Assembly (NCBI RefSeq): GCF_000337735.1
Contig: NZ_AOHX01000045.1
Coordinates: 17,230 to 81,229, forward strand
Reading direction: 5' to 3'
DNA: 64,000 nucleotides
From: Natronorubrum sulfidifaciens JCM 14089
Lineage (GTDB): Archaea > Halobacteriota > Halobacteria > Halobacteriales > Natrialbaceae
The translations under genes were made by a program, and so were the position numbers. Numbering within the stretch: the stretch's first letter is position 1; the number at the start of each line of letters is the position of its first letter. The notes below the pieces were generated by a model that made no database searches, was not told the origin of the DNA, and worked only from the letters and a program-made list of their open reading frames with translations. Shown here one piece after another: positions 16,948-25,922 of the stretch.

Positions 16948-18468
16948 CTATCGCTCACGGATCGTCCCGCCGGCCAGCCCCTCCCACTCGACGCGATAGC
17001 CCAGTTCGGCGAGGGTCGCACTCGAGTCCCCGATACCAACAGCCGCAAACACGTCCTCGGCCTCCGAAAGCGCCATCCCGGCCTCGAGGTCGGCAGCGAG
17101 CGACTCGAGCACGGCTGGCTGAACGAGCGTCCGCCCGACCTGCTCGTGGTCGGGAAACGAGACGTCTGCGAGGGCGTCTTCGCTGACGCCGTGGCGCTCG
17201 GCTAGCGACTCGAGTGAGACGACGTCGTCGTCCGGTTGCAGTTGTGCAGGGAGCGTGGCCGCACTTTCGGCGACGAGCTGGCGTTCGTACTCCCGGAGCA
17301 CGTCGGCGACGGCTTTCAGCCGAACCGTCCCCGAGTAGGGAATCGCCCGGAAGTCGCGGGCGGCGATCTCCGCGCCGACGCCGAGCGACTCGTCGACGGC
17401 GACGATCAGTTCGACGTCCTCGAGATCGGCGAGTTGGGCGAGTTTTTTCTCGACGTACTCGGGCGTCCAGAAACCCATGATCTCGAAGTAGACGCGGAAG
17501 TCACTGTGTTGGTAGTCAAAGGCGAAATCGGGGATCATCACCCGCGTCCCCGTCGCGAGCGGTTCGGGTTCGCGCACGAGGTCCCACTCGAGGTCGAGGT
17601 TCGAAAACCGACCAGCGAAGTCGGCCTCGACACCGCTGTCGAACGAGACATCCGCGACGGGGTCGGCGTCGGGAGCGCGGACGGGGTCGACATGGGACAG
17701 CGAGAGCGTGCGTTCGGTCCCGCGGTCGTCGATCGTCGCCTCGAGCGACCACTCGTCGGCGTTCGTCACCGTCCGCAAGAGGCGGGCGAAACGAGTACCG
17801 TACCGACGGCTCGCCCGGAAGAGGTGGGTGGGGCCGGTGACGATCACCTCGCGTTCGGCGATACCAGCGTGTTCGTCCTCGAGGCGGCGAATCTCGTACA
17901 TCAGCCGGAGGCGTTTGATCGCCGAAATCAGCGCCTTCGGATCGCTCGAGCGAACCCGCAGTTCGGTCGCATCGAACAGTGCTGTCTGAGAGAGCGAGAG
18001 GTTGTACTGGGCGACGAGTTCGTCGGGGTCCCACGGCGAATCGAACGCAGTGAGCACCTGTCGTGCCTCGAGGTCGGCGTAGAGCGCTCGCTCGAGGACG
18101 TCCGCGGACAGTGACAGCGACTCGCCAGCCCGAACGAGCGCCATCGTCCGGTCGTCCTCGCTGACGACGCCGACCGCTTCGGCGGCCTCGAACGCAGCCC
18201 GGCGGGCACGTTCGGGCTCGATTGCGGCGTCCGTTTCGAACGTCGCCTCGCGCTCGAGGAGGGCCGCGAACCCGCGGACGAGTTTGAAATCCGACGCGTC
18301 GGCCTCGAGGTCGGCGAGTGCGTCCTCGAGGTCGGCTCGTGGGGTGCCGACGTGGCCCTGATACGTGCCGATCACGCGGGCCGCCAACGGCCGGTGTTCC
18401 CGGCCGGCAAACTGGGGGTGGTAGCCGCCACCGGCCCTCGAGACGCGAAGCAGGTCCTTCGTCAGCAT
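16948..18468 (-). CDS. bax1: Bax1 nuclease (DUF790), partner of XPB
   Basis: A 506-residue DUF790 protein. The N-terminus MLTKDLLRVSRAGGGYHPQF is typical. A nuclease-like core follows: IPDFAFDYQHSDFRVYFEIMGFWTPEYVEKKL, where the D, the E in FEIMGFW and the K in EYVEKKL match a PD-(D/E)xK-type site, then ELIVAVDESL. Bax1 binds archaeal XPB and gives it a structure-specific endonuclease, a bubble-cutting activity analogous to XPG. The two genes are normally adjacent; here XPB lies 5.8 kb away on the same strand. Confidence 0.88.
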   Translation of the reverse strand: MLTKDLLRVSRAGGGYHPQFAGREHRPLAARVIGTYQGHVGTPRADLEDALADLEADASDFKLVRGFAALLEREATFETDAAIEPERARRAAFEAAEAVGVVSEDDRTMALVRAGESLSLSADVLERALYADLEARQVLTAFDSPWDPDELVAQYNLSLSQTALFDATELRVRSSDPKALISAIKRLRLMYEIRRLEDEHAGIAEREVIVTGPTHLFRASRRYGTRFARLLRTVTNADEWSLEATIDDRGTERTLSLSHVDPVRAPDADPVADVSFDSGVEADFAGRFSNLDLEWDLVREPEPLATGTRVMIPDFAFDYQHSDFRVYFEIMGFWTPEYVEKKLAQLADLEDVELIVAVDESLGVGAEIAARDFRAIPYSGTVRLKAVADVLREYERQLVAESAATLPAQLQPDDDVVSLESLAERHGVSEDALADVSFPDHEQVGRTLVQPAVLESLAADLEAGMALSEAEDVFAAVGIGDSSATLAELGYRVEWEGLAGGTIRER

Positions 18469-18600
18469 GGCGAGCAGTCAGTTCGGGAGGGCCAAAAGTG
18501 CCCCGTTGCCGGGATGAGGACGAGTCAGAAATCCAGTTCGGAATCGGACCACGACGGGTGTGACAGAAGGACGAAAAGCGGAGAAAGATGGAACTGGCGC

Positions 18601-20073
18601 TTAGTCGTCAGCCGGATCGACACGCTGTGGGGTCGGTTCGGGAACGTCGGCGACGCCAGCGCCGTCTGCTGCGGTCACGAGTGTGACGCCGACGATGACG
18701 GCAAGACAGAGCGGCCAGACGAGGATTGGGAACAGATCGGGGAACAGATAGAGGTTCCCGATCGAGGTGAGAAGTCCGGTGACGATGCCGGCGAGGACGG
18801 CTTCACCGGTCGTTCGCTCCCAGAACAGCAAGAACAACAGCGGCAGGCCGAACGTCGCGCCGAGGCCGACGTAGGCGAACTCGATAATCTCGAAGATCGT
18901 ACCGGGTCGGAGGAACGCGAGCACGATCCCGCCGATGGCCAGCACGCCGATCACGCCACGACCGAGCAGGATGAGTTCGGTGTCGCTCGCTTTGGGGTCG
19001 ATCTGTTCCTCGTAGAACCGGGTCAGGTCCGATGAGGCCACGAGGAGCATCGAGTCGGACGTCGAGAGGATCGCAGAGATGATCGCAGCCAGCAGGATAC
19101 CGGCGATGACCGCCGGGAAGAAGTCGACGATCGCGACCATGGCGACGCTTTCGGGGTCCTCGACGGAGCCGTAGATGATGCGGCCAGCCATCCCGATAAG
19201 CAGCGGGACGGTCAGACGCAGCGACTGAAAAGCGACAGAGATGACGGCTGCGCCGCTCAAATGGCGTTCGGAGCGGATCGCCTGCAGGCGCATCAGCGAG
19301 TGGGGTTGGCCGATCGTCCCGAACGCGAAGGTCACCCACGCAAGCGTTGCGATGAGCATCGCTTGCCCGGCGAGGCCAGCGTTGAGATCGAGCAACGCGG
19401 CGTCGTCAACCGCCGCGGCCTCGGAGAGAAACACCGACCAGCCGCCGACCTCCATGATCATGAGCACGGGTAACGTCACCGCCGCGACGAAGATGAGAAC
19501 TCCCTGAAAGACGTCCGTCCAGATGGAGGCGTTGAAGCCGCCAAGGGTCGTGTAGAGCCCAACGACGACACCGCCGACGGCGACCGCAGCGAGATAATCG
19601 ATTCCGACGCCGGTATCCATCGCCTCGCCGACTGCGATGATCTGGGCACCGATATACGCACCCATGAAGACGAGAATCGACAGCGTTGCGACGACCCGAA
19701 TGTAGAAACTGAGCCGTTCGTCTTCGACGGCAAGCGAGAGGTGATCAGCGATCGTGATGCTCCCGAGGCTCTCGGACTGGCGGCGGAACCGCGAGCCGAC
19801 GTAGCGGTACATGAAGACGATGATGAAGATCATCGTCACCGAAAACCAGAGCCCGTTGAGCCCCACGGTAAAGCCGACGCCGACCCACGCGAAGAACGTC
19901 CAGCCGCTTGCGACCGAGGACACTTCGGAGATTGCAACCGGCCACGTCCCGACATCTCGGTCTGCAATCAGGTACTCCGAGAGCCGCTGGGTGTCGGTGG
20001 TGAAATAGAAGTAGAGTCCGATCGCGAGCAGGATCAACAGGTAGACACCGAACGTCAGTTGCAGCGTCGCCAT
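18601..20073 (-). CDS. Sodium/solute symporter (SSS family)
   Basis: 490 residues from ATG 20073, which has a good Shine-Dalgarno (gaggcg) about 8 nt upstream; this rules out the 67-residue longer frame. About 13 hydrophobic segments are present. Family signatures are SEYLIADRDVGTWPVAISEV near the N-terminus, SVASGWTFFAWVG, and ISAILSTSDSMLLVASSDLTR. Solute unknown; SSS proteins carry sugars, amino acids, acetate or similar with sodium. A small membrane-peptide gene lies immediately upstream in the same operon. Confidence 0.9.
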   Translation of the reverse strand: MATLQLTFGVYLLILLAIGLYFYFTTDTQRLSEYLIADRDVGTWPVAISEVSSVASGWTFFAWVGVGFTVGLNGLWFSVTMIFIIVFMYRYVGSRFRRQSESLGSITIADHLSLAVEDERLSFYIRVVATLSILVFMGAYIGAQIIAVGEAMDTGVGIDYLAAVAVGGVVVGLYTTLGGFNASIWTDVFQGVLIFVAAVTLPVLMIMEVGGWSVFLSEAAAVDDAALLDLNAGLAGQAMLIATLAWVTFAFGTIGQPHSLMRLQAIRSERHLSGAAVISVAFQSLRLTVPLLIGMAGRIIYGSVEDPESVAMVAIVDFFPAVIAGILLAAIISAILSTSDSMLLVASSDLTRFYEEQIDPKASDTELILLGRGVIGVLAIGGIVLAFLRPGTIFEIIEFAYVGLGATFGLPLLFLLFWERTTGEAVLAGIVTGLLTSIGNLYLFPDLFPILVWPLCLAVIVGVTLVTAADGAGVADVPEPTPQRVDPADD

Positions 20074-20075
20074 CG

Positions 20076-20210
20076 TTATCGCCTCCCCAGAACGGAGACG
20101 TAGCCGTCGTTCTGCGTGTGATCGATCCAGTACAGTACGAGCGTGATGACCGGGACGAGGAGCATCAACACCAGCGCGAGTGCGCTCCCGGTTGGCAACC
20201 CAGATAGCAT
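20076..20210 (-). CDS. Tiny membrane companion of the symporter, 44 residues
   Basis: The frame runs from ATG 20210 (or 20216, two residues longer) to TAA 20076-20078, two bases before the symporter ATG. The 20210 start is supported by gaggg placed about 7 nt upstream. The peptide has one strong transmembrane helix (SALALVLMLLVPVITLVLYW) and a polar tail (IDHTQNDGYVSVLGRR). Several SSS transporters have a small subunit encoded directly upstream (DUF3311- or DUF997-like); this one is shorter but occupies the same position. Confidence 0.6.
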   Translation of the reverse strand: MLSGLPTGSALALVLMLLVPVITLVLYWIDHTQNDGYVSVLGRR

Positions 20211-20447
20211 GCCCATCCCTCACAGCCATTTCACTATATACGTACCGACTCGAGAGCGTCGCTGTGGACCGCATACATCACACTGCGGCGGCTGGCACGG
20301 CTGGAGACACGACGATCGCACGCCCTCGAGTGGCGAGAACGGCAACGGGGTAGCACAGCCACGCCGTGGAATTAAGTCCGTTTTCGTGGAGTCCGTGACC
20401 GTGCTGTCCCATCACGAACGCGATCCCGATCGCCATCACGGCCGGGG

Positions 20448-21419
20448 GTGGGCGGTCCCGTGACCGACCTCGGCTACCACGCCTCTCACGAACAGTTCGC
20501 GCCGAGTGCCCTCCTCGAGTACGTCCAACTCGCCGACGAGCACGGGTTCGACCACGCCCTTGCGTCGGATCACTTCCATCCCTGGAGCGAACAGCAGGGC
20601 GAATCCGGGTTCGTCTGGTCGTGGCTTGGCTCGGCACTCGAGGCGACCGACCTGACCTTCGGGACGGTCAACGCACCTGGCTACCGGTACCATCCCGCGA
20701 TCGTCGCCCAGGGCGCGGCAACGCTGCGCGAACTGTATCCCGAACGGTTCTGGCTCGCCGTCGGCAGCGGCCAACTACTGAACGAAGGCATCACGGGCAC
20801 CGACTGGCCGGTCAAGCGCGAACGAAACGCCCGCCTCGAGGAGTGTGCCGACGTCATGCGGCGACTGTTCGAGGGCGAGGAGGTGACCCACCATGGCCGC
20901 GTCGACGTCGAACAGGCAAAACTCTATTCCCGCCCCGAGACCGCGCCGCCGCTGATCGGGGCCGCGCTTTCAGAGGAGACGGCGGCGTGGCTCGCCGAGT
21001 GGGCTGACGGCATGATCACGGTCGCCACCCCCGACCACGAGGCCGACGCCGCCCGCGTCGAGGCTTTCCGCGAAACAGCACCCGAGAAACCCGTCTATCT
21101 CAAGGCCCAACACTCCTACGCCGAAAGCGACGCAGACGCACTCGAGGGTGCCCACGAGCAGTGGGGGACGAACTGCATCCCGGGTCCCGTGACCCAAGAG
21201 CTTCGGACGCCCGAACAGTACGACGAACTCGCCGACCAGATCACCGCCGAGGAGGTCGAGGAAAACGTCCGCGTCTCCGGGGATCTCGAGGAGCACATCG
21301 CGTGGCTCGAGGCTGACGTCGAACTCGACGTCGACAGGGTGTTCGTCCACAACGTGAATACGAACCAGGAAGCGTTCCTCGAAGCGTTCGGCGACGACGT
21401 ATTGCCATCGTTCCAGTAG
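20448..21419 (+). CDS. F420-dependent LLM-class oxidoreductase (TIGR03557-like)
   Basis: A 323-residue TIM-barrel enzyme of the luciferase-like F420 family. GYHASHEQFAPSALLEYVQL, ALASDHFHPWSEQQG, FWLAVGSGQLLNEGITG and WPVKRERNARLEE match the glucose-6-phosphate-dehydrogenase-like TIGR03557 group. The substrate in haloarchaea is unknown. The ATG at 20448 is used; GTG at 20460 (VTDLGYH) is equally possible. It sits on the strand opposite the surrounding symporter and catalase genes. Confidence 0.88.
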   Translation: MGGPVTDLGYHASHEQFAPSALLEYVQLADEHGFDHALASDHFHPWSEQQGESGFVWSWLGSALEATDLTFGTVNAPGYRYHPAIVAQGAATLRELYPERFWLAVGSGQLLNEGITGTDWPVKRERNARLEECADVMRRLFEGEEVTHHGRVDVEQAKLYSRPETAPPLIGAALSEETAAWLAEWADGMITVATPDHEADAARVEAFRETAPEKPVYLKAQHSYAESDADALEGAHEQWGTNCIPGPVTQELRTPEQYDELADQITAEEVEENVRVSGDLEEHIAWLEADVELDVDRVFVHNVNTNQEAFLEAFGDDVLPSFQ

Positions 21420-21515
21420 CGGACCGAACGGTGGCGTCAGTCGATCCGAGCAGGGAAGCAGGTGCCAGCGTGACCGCGCGACGACCGCTGGTCAATCGTC
21501 ACCCGCAAGCGACGA

Positions 21516-23864
21516 CTACGCTGGCACTCCTTCGGGACTGCGTCCCCAGTGGCGATGCTCGGCGATCGCGTCGATGAACGCTGCCGCGAACGCCTCGAGG
21601 TCGTCGTTCCGACAGGTAACGACGCCAGCGTCTGACTCGAGGTCGCCCTCGTCGGCGATCTCGGTGTCCGGCAGGTCGACCGCCTCGAACAGCTCCGTTC
21701 CCTCGCCGACTGCGGCGATCGGCTTGTAGTGTTTGAACGCCTCGGCGACGAACTGTTTCGGATCGCCTTGCTGGCACAACGCATCGACGCTCTCACTGCC
21801 ACCGGGGACGACGATCGCGTCGAACGAGACCGAGGCCGCCGCGACGTGGTGTTTGTCGGGGTCGACCGTGCCGCCGTCGGCTCCTGACTTCTCGCCGAGA
21901 ACTTTCGAGACGACCTTGACTCGAGCACCGTCCTCCTCTAAGGCAGACCGGAGCGTCGAGACGTGCTCATCGTCGAACCCGTCGTCGATCAGCATCGCGA
22001 TCTTGCGGGTCTCGATCGTGTCCGGGGTCCGGTTTTCCATGCTGAGCGAGGGATCTTCCCTGTCGTGGGTCGGCATCTCCTCGCCGGGTTCGTCGGGCGG
22101 GTCGACGCCGATCCCCTCGGCAACGCGTTTGGCGAACTCGTGGTCGACGTTATTGAACAGATCGTAGACCATCCGCTCGCGGATCTCCATGCGGTCGACC
22201 TTGCCGAGTTCGAAGTGAGCGGCGTCGACGATGTTCTGCTGTTCGGGCTCGGACATGCTATTCCAGAACAGCCGCGCCTGCGTGAAGTGGTCCTCGAAGC
22301 TGTCGCTGCGGTTGCGGATCTTCTCCCCGGAAATCTTCTCGGCGAAGTGCTCGTAGCCGCCTTCCTCCTCGGGGACCTCCTGTGGGTCGTCGTCGCCGAT
22401 CGAGTTGGGCTTGTAGGAGGCCGTCCCTTCGTTGATTTCCTGGCGCATAAAGCCGGCGCGCTGGTTGTTGTGCCGTTCAGCGATGGGTCGATTGATCGGA
22501 ATCTCGTCCCAGTTGGCGCTGCCGAAGCGGTTGAGCTGGGTGTCCTGGTAGGAGAACAGCCGGCCCTGCAACAGGGGGTCGTTCGAGAAGTCGATCCCTG
22601 GGACGACGTTGCCGGGGTGGAACGCGACCTGTTCGGTCTCGGCGAAGAAGTTGTCCGGCGTCTCGTTTAACACCATCTTGCCGATCGGTCGGACCGGCAC
22701 CTCGGTCTCGGGGACGATCTTGGTCGGATCGAGGACATCGAAGTCGAACGCCTCGGCCTGTTCCTCGTCGAAGATCTGGACACCCAGTTCCCACTCGGGG
22801 TCGTACCCCTCCTCGATGACGTCGTAGAGACCTTTCCGGTTAAAATCCGAGTCCTTACCCCAGAGCTTCGTCGTCTCGTCCCAGACGAGCTGGTGGGTAC
22901 CGAGTTCGGGCGTCCAGTGGAACTTGACGAACACCGACTCGCCGTCGTCGTTGACCAGCCGGAAAGTGTGGACGCCGAATCCTTGCATCATCCGGTAGGC
23001 CCGCGGGAGGGCCCGTCCCGAGAGCACCCACATGAGCATGTGCGTCGTCTCGGGCTTCAACGAGGCGAAGTCCCAGAAGGTATCGTGGGCCGCCGACGCT
23101 TGGGGCATCCCGTCGTCGGGTTCGGGTTTGATCGCGTGGACGAGGTCCGGGAACTCCATCGCGTCTTGAATGAAAAACGGCGGCATGTTGTTCCCGACGA
23201 GATCCCAGTTACCCTCTTTCGTGTAGAACTTCGTCGCGAAGCCGCGGACGTCCCGGACGGTGTCGGACGATCCCCGCGAGCCCACGACCGTCGAGAACCG
23301 CACGAAGACGGGCGTCTTCTGGTCGGGATTCGTCAGCACCTTCGCTTTCGTCAGCTCCTCTATGTCGTCGTACTCGTCGCCGAGGTCGGGATCTTCGTAG
23401 GGCTGGAAGTACCCGTGCGCGCCGGTGCCGCGGGCGTGGACCACCCGTTCCGGGATCGACTCGTGGTCGAACTGGGTCATCTTCTCCCGGAAATGGAAGT
23501 CCTCCATGATTGTCGGCCCGCGTTCGCCCGCTTTCAAGGAGTTGTCCGTATCACTCACTTTGACACCGTGGTCAGTCGTCAACTTCTCGCCCTCGGAGTT
23601 CTCGCGGACCTCGTCGAGTTGCGCTTGCTTGCTATTCTCGGCGCTTTCACCCTCCTGGTCGTCGCTGGTACCCGCCTGCGACTCCGAGTCGGATCGTGAC
23701 CCACCACCGTCTCCGCCGTCGGCTCGCTCCTGTCGTTCCGGATCGTCAGCTATCGCTTCCCGCTCCGGTTGGTCATCTCTCGCATCGGGTTGATTCGCGT
23801 TATTATCGGTTGATTTCGGCTGCTCGTCGTTTCGGTCGTCTGTGTTTGAGTCGTTTGCTACCAT
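21516..23864 (-). CDS. katE: Large-subunit (clade 2) catalase with C-terminal DJ-1-like domain
   Basis: Haem catalase of 782 residues. The distal-histidine motif VVHARGTGAHGYF, the core RFSTVVGSRGSSDTVRD with GFATKFYTKEGNWDLVGNN, and the haem-ligand tyrosine in RLFSYQDTQLNRFG are intact. The last ~170 residues form a class I glutamine-amidotransferase/DJ-1-like domain (IAMLIDDGFDD; IVVPGGSESVD), as in E. coli HPII. Before the catalase core lies an unusually long, disordered Asp/Glu/Gln-rich extension of ~120 residues. The protein destroys hydrogen peroxide. It interrupts the usual XPB-Bax1 neighbourhood. Confidence 0.94.
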   Translation of the reverse strand: MVANDSNTDDRNDEQPKSTDNNANQPDARDDQPEREAIADDPERQERADGGDGGGSRSDSESQAGTSDDQEGESAENSKQAQLDEVRENSEGEKLTTDHGVKVSDTDNSLKAGERGPTIMEDFHFREKMTQFDHESIPERVVHARGTGAHGYFQPYEDPDLGDEYDDIEELTKAKVLTNPDQKTPVFVRFSTVVGSRGSSDTVRDVRGFATKFYTKEGNWDLVGNNMPPFFIQDAMEFPDLVHAIKPEPDDGMPQASAAHDTFWDFASLKPETTHMLMWVLSGRALPRAYRMMQGFGVHTFRLVNDDGESVFVKFHWTPELGTHQLVWDETTKLWGKDSDFNRKGLYDVIEEGYDPEWELGVQIFDEEQAEAFDFDVLDPTKIVPETEVPVRPIGKMVLNETPDNFFAETEQVAFHPGNVVPGIDFSNDPLLQGRLFSYQDTQLNRFGSANWDEIPINRPIAERHNNQRAGFMRQEINEGTASYKPNSIGDDDPQEVPEEEGGYEHFAEKISGEKIRNRSDSFEDHFTQARLFWNSMSEPEQQNIVDAAHFELGKVDRMEIRERMVYDLFNNVDHEFAKRVAEGIGVDPPDEPGEEMPTHDREDPSLSMENRTPDTIETRKIAMLIDDGFDDEHVSTLRSALEEDGARVKVVSKVLGEKSGADGGTVDPDKHHVAAASVSFDAIVVPGGSESVDALCQQGDPKQFVAEAFKHYKPIAAVGEGTELFEAVDLPDTEIADEGDLESDAGVVTCRNDDLEAFAAAFIDAIAEHRHWGRSPEGVPA

Positions 23865-24314
23865 AATTGAAATCCGTGGGGCCGCATGTCGTCGTTCGAG
23901 AGCAGGTTCGATCCGCTGTCCGCGTCTCGAGAGCCATCGACGCTCGCGAAAGGGTACGCGACCGGCCTACTGCAGTATCCAGAACGAGTAGTGTAAGGGC
24001 CAGCCCATCCATAGCAAGGCAAGTTGCACGGTCGGGGTGTGCCGTCGACGGGGGTGTGCGATAACGGACCCATCGTAGACGTCCAAGCGGGCAGTCGCTA
24101 TTGGCGTTCGAGGAAGGCCGAGAACGCGCTGTTCATGGCGATGGTGCACTCGAAGGAGTGATCATAGCTCGAGACTCGAACGGGAGACGAGAGCTCGATC
24201 GACGAAGGGAGGAAACCGGATCCAACCTGTCGGTGATCGTCCCGGAGGAGTGTCGACGACCAGCGCCGACACCGAAGGTGAACGCCCGTCGTGCGAGCCA
24301 TCGAGCGTCGAAGC
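23865..24314. other. Intergenic region without a convincing gene
   Basis: 450 bp between the start of the catalase gene and the stop of the XPB gene. Frames on both strands have no family character. The part next to the catalase start must hold its promoter, but I see no clear TATA box. Confidence 0.4.
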
Positions 24315-25760
24315 TTACAGCGAGTCGTCGCGTCGCCGCTCGGCGACTCGTTTCTCGCCCGTATTTTCGGAGACGACCTCGTAGAGAATCGCTCGCGTGC
24401 CGTCTTTTTTCGGCCGAAGAATCCGTCCGAGTCGCTGAACGAACTCCCGTTCGCTCCCGCTGCCCGAGAGCACGACTGCCACCGATGCGTCGGGAACGTC
24501 GACCCCCTCATCGAGGACGTTCGAGGTCGCGATGCGCGTGTAGGTCCCCTCGCGGAATCGCTCGAGGATTTCGCGACGCTCTCCAGCGCCGGTCTGGTGG
24601 GTGACCGTCGGGATCAGAAACCGCTCGCTGACGTCGTAGGCGAGGTCGTTGTGGGCCGTAAAGACGATCGTCCGCTCCCCGCGGTGATCGTCGAGGATGT
24701 CGGCAAGGGCCTCGAGTTTGGCCTCGCTTCCGAGCATGATCTCGCGTGCGCGCTGGCGCGCGAGCAGCGCGTTGCGGGCCTCGGGGTCGTTTCCGGATCG
24801 TTTGACGAGTTCCTGATAGTCCGAGCCGCTTCGCATCTGGATGTTCGAGCGTGCGAGGTAGTCCGTAAAGACGCGCTGGTTTCGCTCGTATTCTTCGCGT
24901 TCTGCGGGCGTGAGTGTCACCTCGAGGCGCTTCAGATCGTAGGCCGCGAGGTGGTCGCCGGCCAGTTCGTCGATGTCGACGCGGGAAACGAGCGGCCCGA
25001 CGACGTCCTCGATCACGTCGTGCGCCCCGTCGGGGCGTTCGAAGGTGGCAGTAAGCCCTAGTCGTGCAGGCGCAGCGAGCAGCCGTGCAATCTCGCGGTA
25101 CCCCTCGCCGCCGAGATGGTGAACCTCGTCGAAGACGACGACGCCGAACCGATCGCCCACGGCGTCGGCTTTCAGGTACGCCGAGTCGTACGTCGAGACC
25201 GTAATCGCCTCTCTGCGTTGCTCGCCACCGCCGAACCGCCCGATCTCGCAGTCGAACTCCCGCTCGAGTTCTCGGTGCCACTGCTCGAGCAAGTCGATCG
25301 TCGGGACGACCACGAGCGTCGGCACGGCGAGTCGCTCGATCGCCTTGATGGCGATGACAGTCTTCCCGCTGCCGGTCGGGAGTTCGAGAACGCCCGCCGG
25401 TGCACGCGCGAGCGAGTCACTACCGGTGCTGTCGGTCCAGCGATCCGTCTCGAGCCACGCCTCGAGGGCCTCCTGTTGGTACTCGCGGAGTTCGTACGCC
25501 GACTCGAGCGCCGGCAGCGACTCGAGATCGAGGACGTGGTCGTCGATTCGAACGTGCTCGGCCTCGAGCGCGCGTCGAAGGGCAGCGTAGCGAAACGCTG
25601 GCACCCGCCAGCCGTCGGTGCGGGGATCGGCCTCGAGGCCGGGGACCGACTCACGAACCGCGGCCAGCGCGTCGGACTCGAGGCCGTCGATTCGAACAGT
25701 GCCATCTTCGTACCGGAGCGCCGGTGGCGCATCTGTGGGGTCGTCTTGGGGCCGCCTCAC
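24315..25760 (-). CDS. xpb: XPB/Rad25-family DNA repair helicase
   Basis: Superfamily 2 helicase of about 481 residues if translation starts at GTG 25760. An upstream ATG at 25880 would add 40 Arg-rich residues with no family match and would lie under the grpE promoter. Motifs: N-terminal damage-recognition-like region (GWRVPAFRYAALRRAL), motif I ELPTGSGKTV, motif II DEVHH, motif III LTATFERPDG, an RED-like segment, motif V SNVLDEGVDVP and motif VI QRLGRILRPK. It unwinds damaged DNA, with Bax1 as its nuclease partner. It is divergent from grpE. Confidence 0.9.
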   Translation of the reverse strand: MRRPQDDPTDAPPALRYEDGTVRIDGLESDALAAVRESVPGLEADPRTDGWRVPAFRYAALRRALEAEHVRIDDHVLDLESLPALESAYELREYQQEALEAWLETDRWTDSTGSDSLARAPAGVLELPTGSGKTVIAIKAIERLAVPTLVVVPTIDLLEQWHRELEREFDCEIGRFGGGEQRREAITVSTYDSAYLKADAVGDRFGVVVFDEVHHLGGEGYREIARLLAAPARLGLTATFERPDGAHDVIEDVVGPLVSRVDIDELAGDHLAAYDLKRLEVTLTPAEREEYERNQRVFTDYLARSNIQMRSGSDYQELVKRSGNDPEARNALLARQRAREIMLGSEAKLEALADILDDHRGERTIVFTAHNDLAYDVSERFLIPTVTHQTGAGERREILERFREGTYTRIATSNVLDEGVDVPDASVAVVLSGSGSEREFVQRLGRILRPKKDGTRAILYEVVSENTGEKRVAERRRDDSL

Positions 25761-25893
25761 GACCGACGTTCCGGGTGGGAGCGACAAATACGGTCTGGTG
25801 TCTCGAGCGCCTCGAGCGACGGTGCCGTCGGGGTACTTGCTCGAGCGTCGCGGACGGGACCTCCGTCGTGGCCAGCGCACCGTACCTCAACCC

Positions 25894-25901
25894 TTTTATT
25901 A
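25894..25901 (+). promoter_or_regulatory. TATA box for grpE
   Basis: TTTTATTA ends 21 nt before the grpE ATG at 25923 and no Shine-Dalgarno is visible, so the transcript is probably leaderless or nearly so. The box lies just outside the divergent XPB gene. Confidence 0.6.
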
Positions 25902-25922
25902 CCGCTGTTCGTTGACTGGCAC

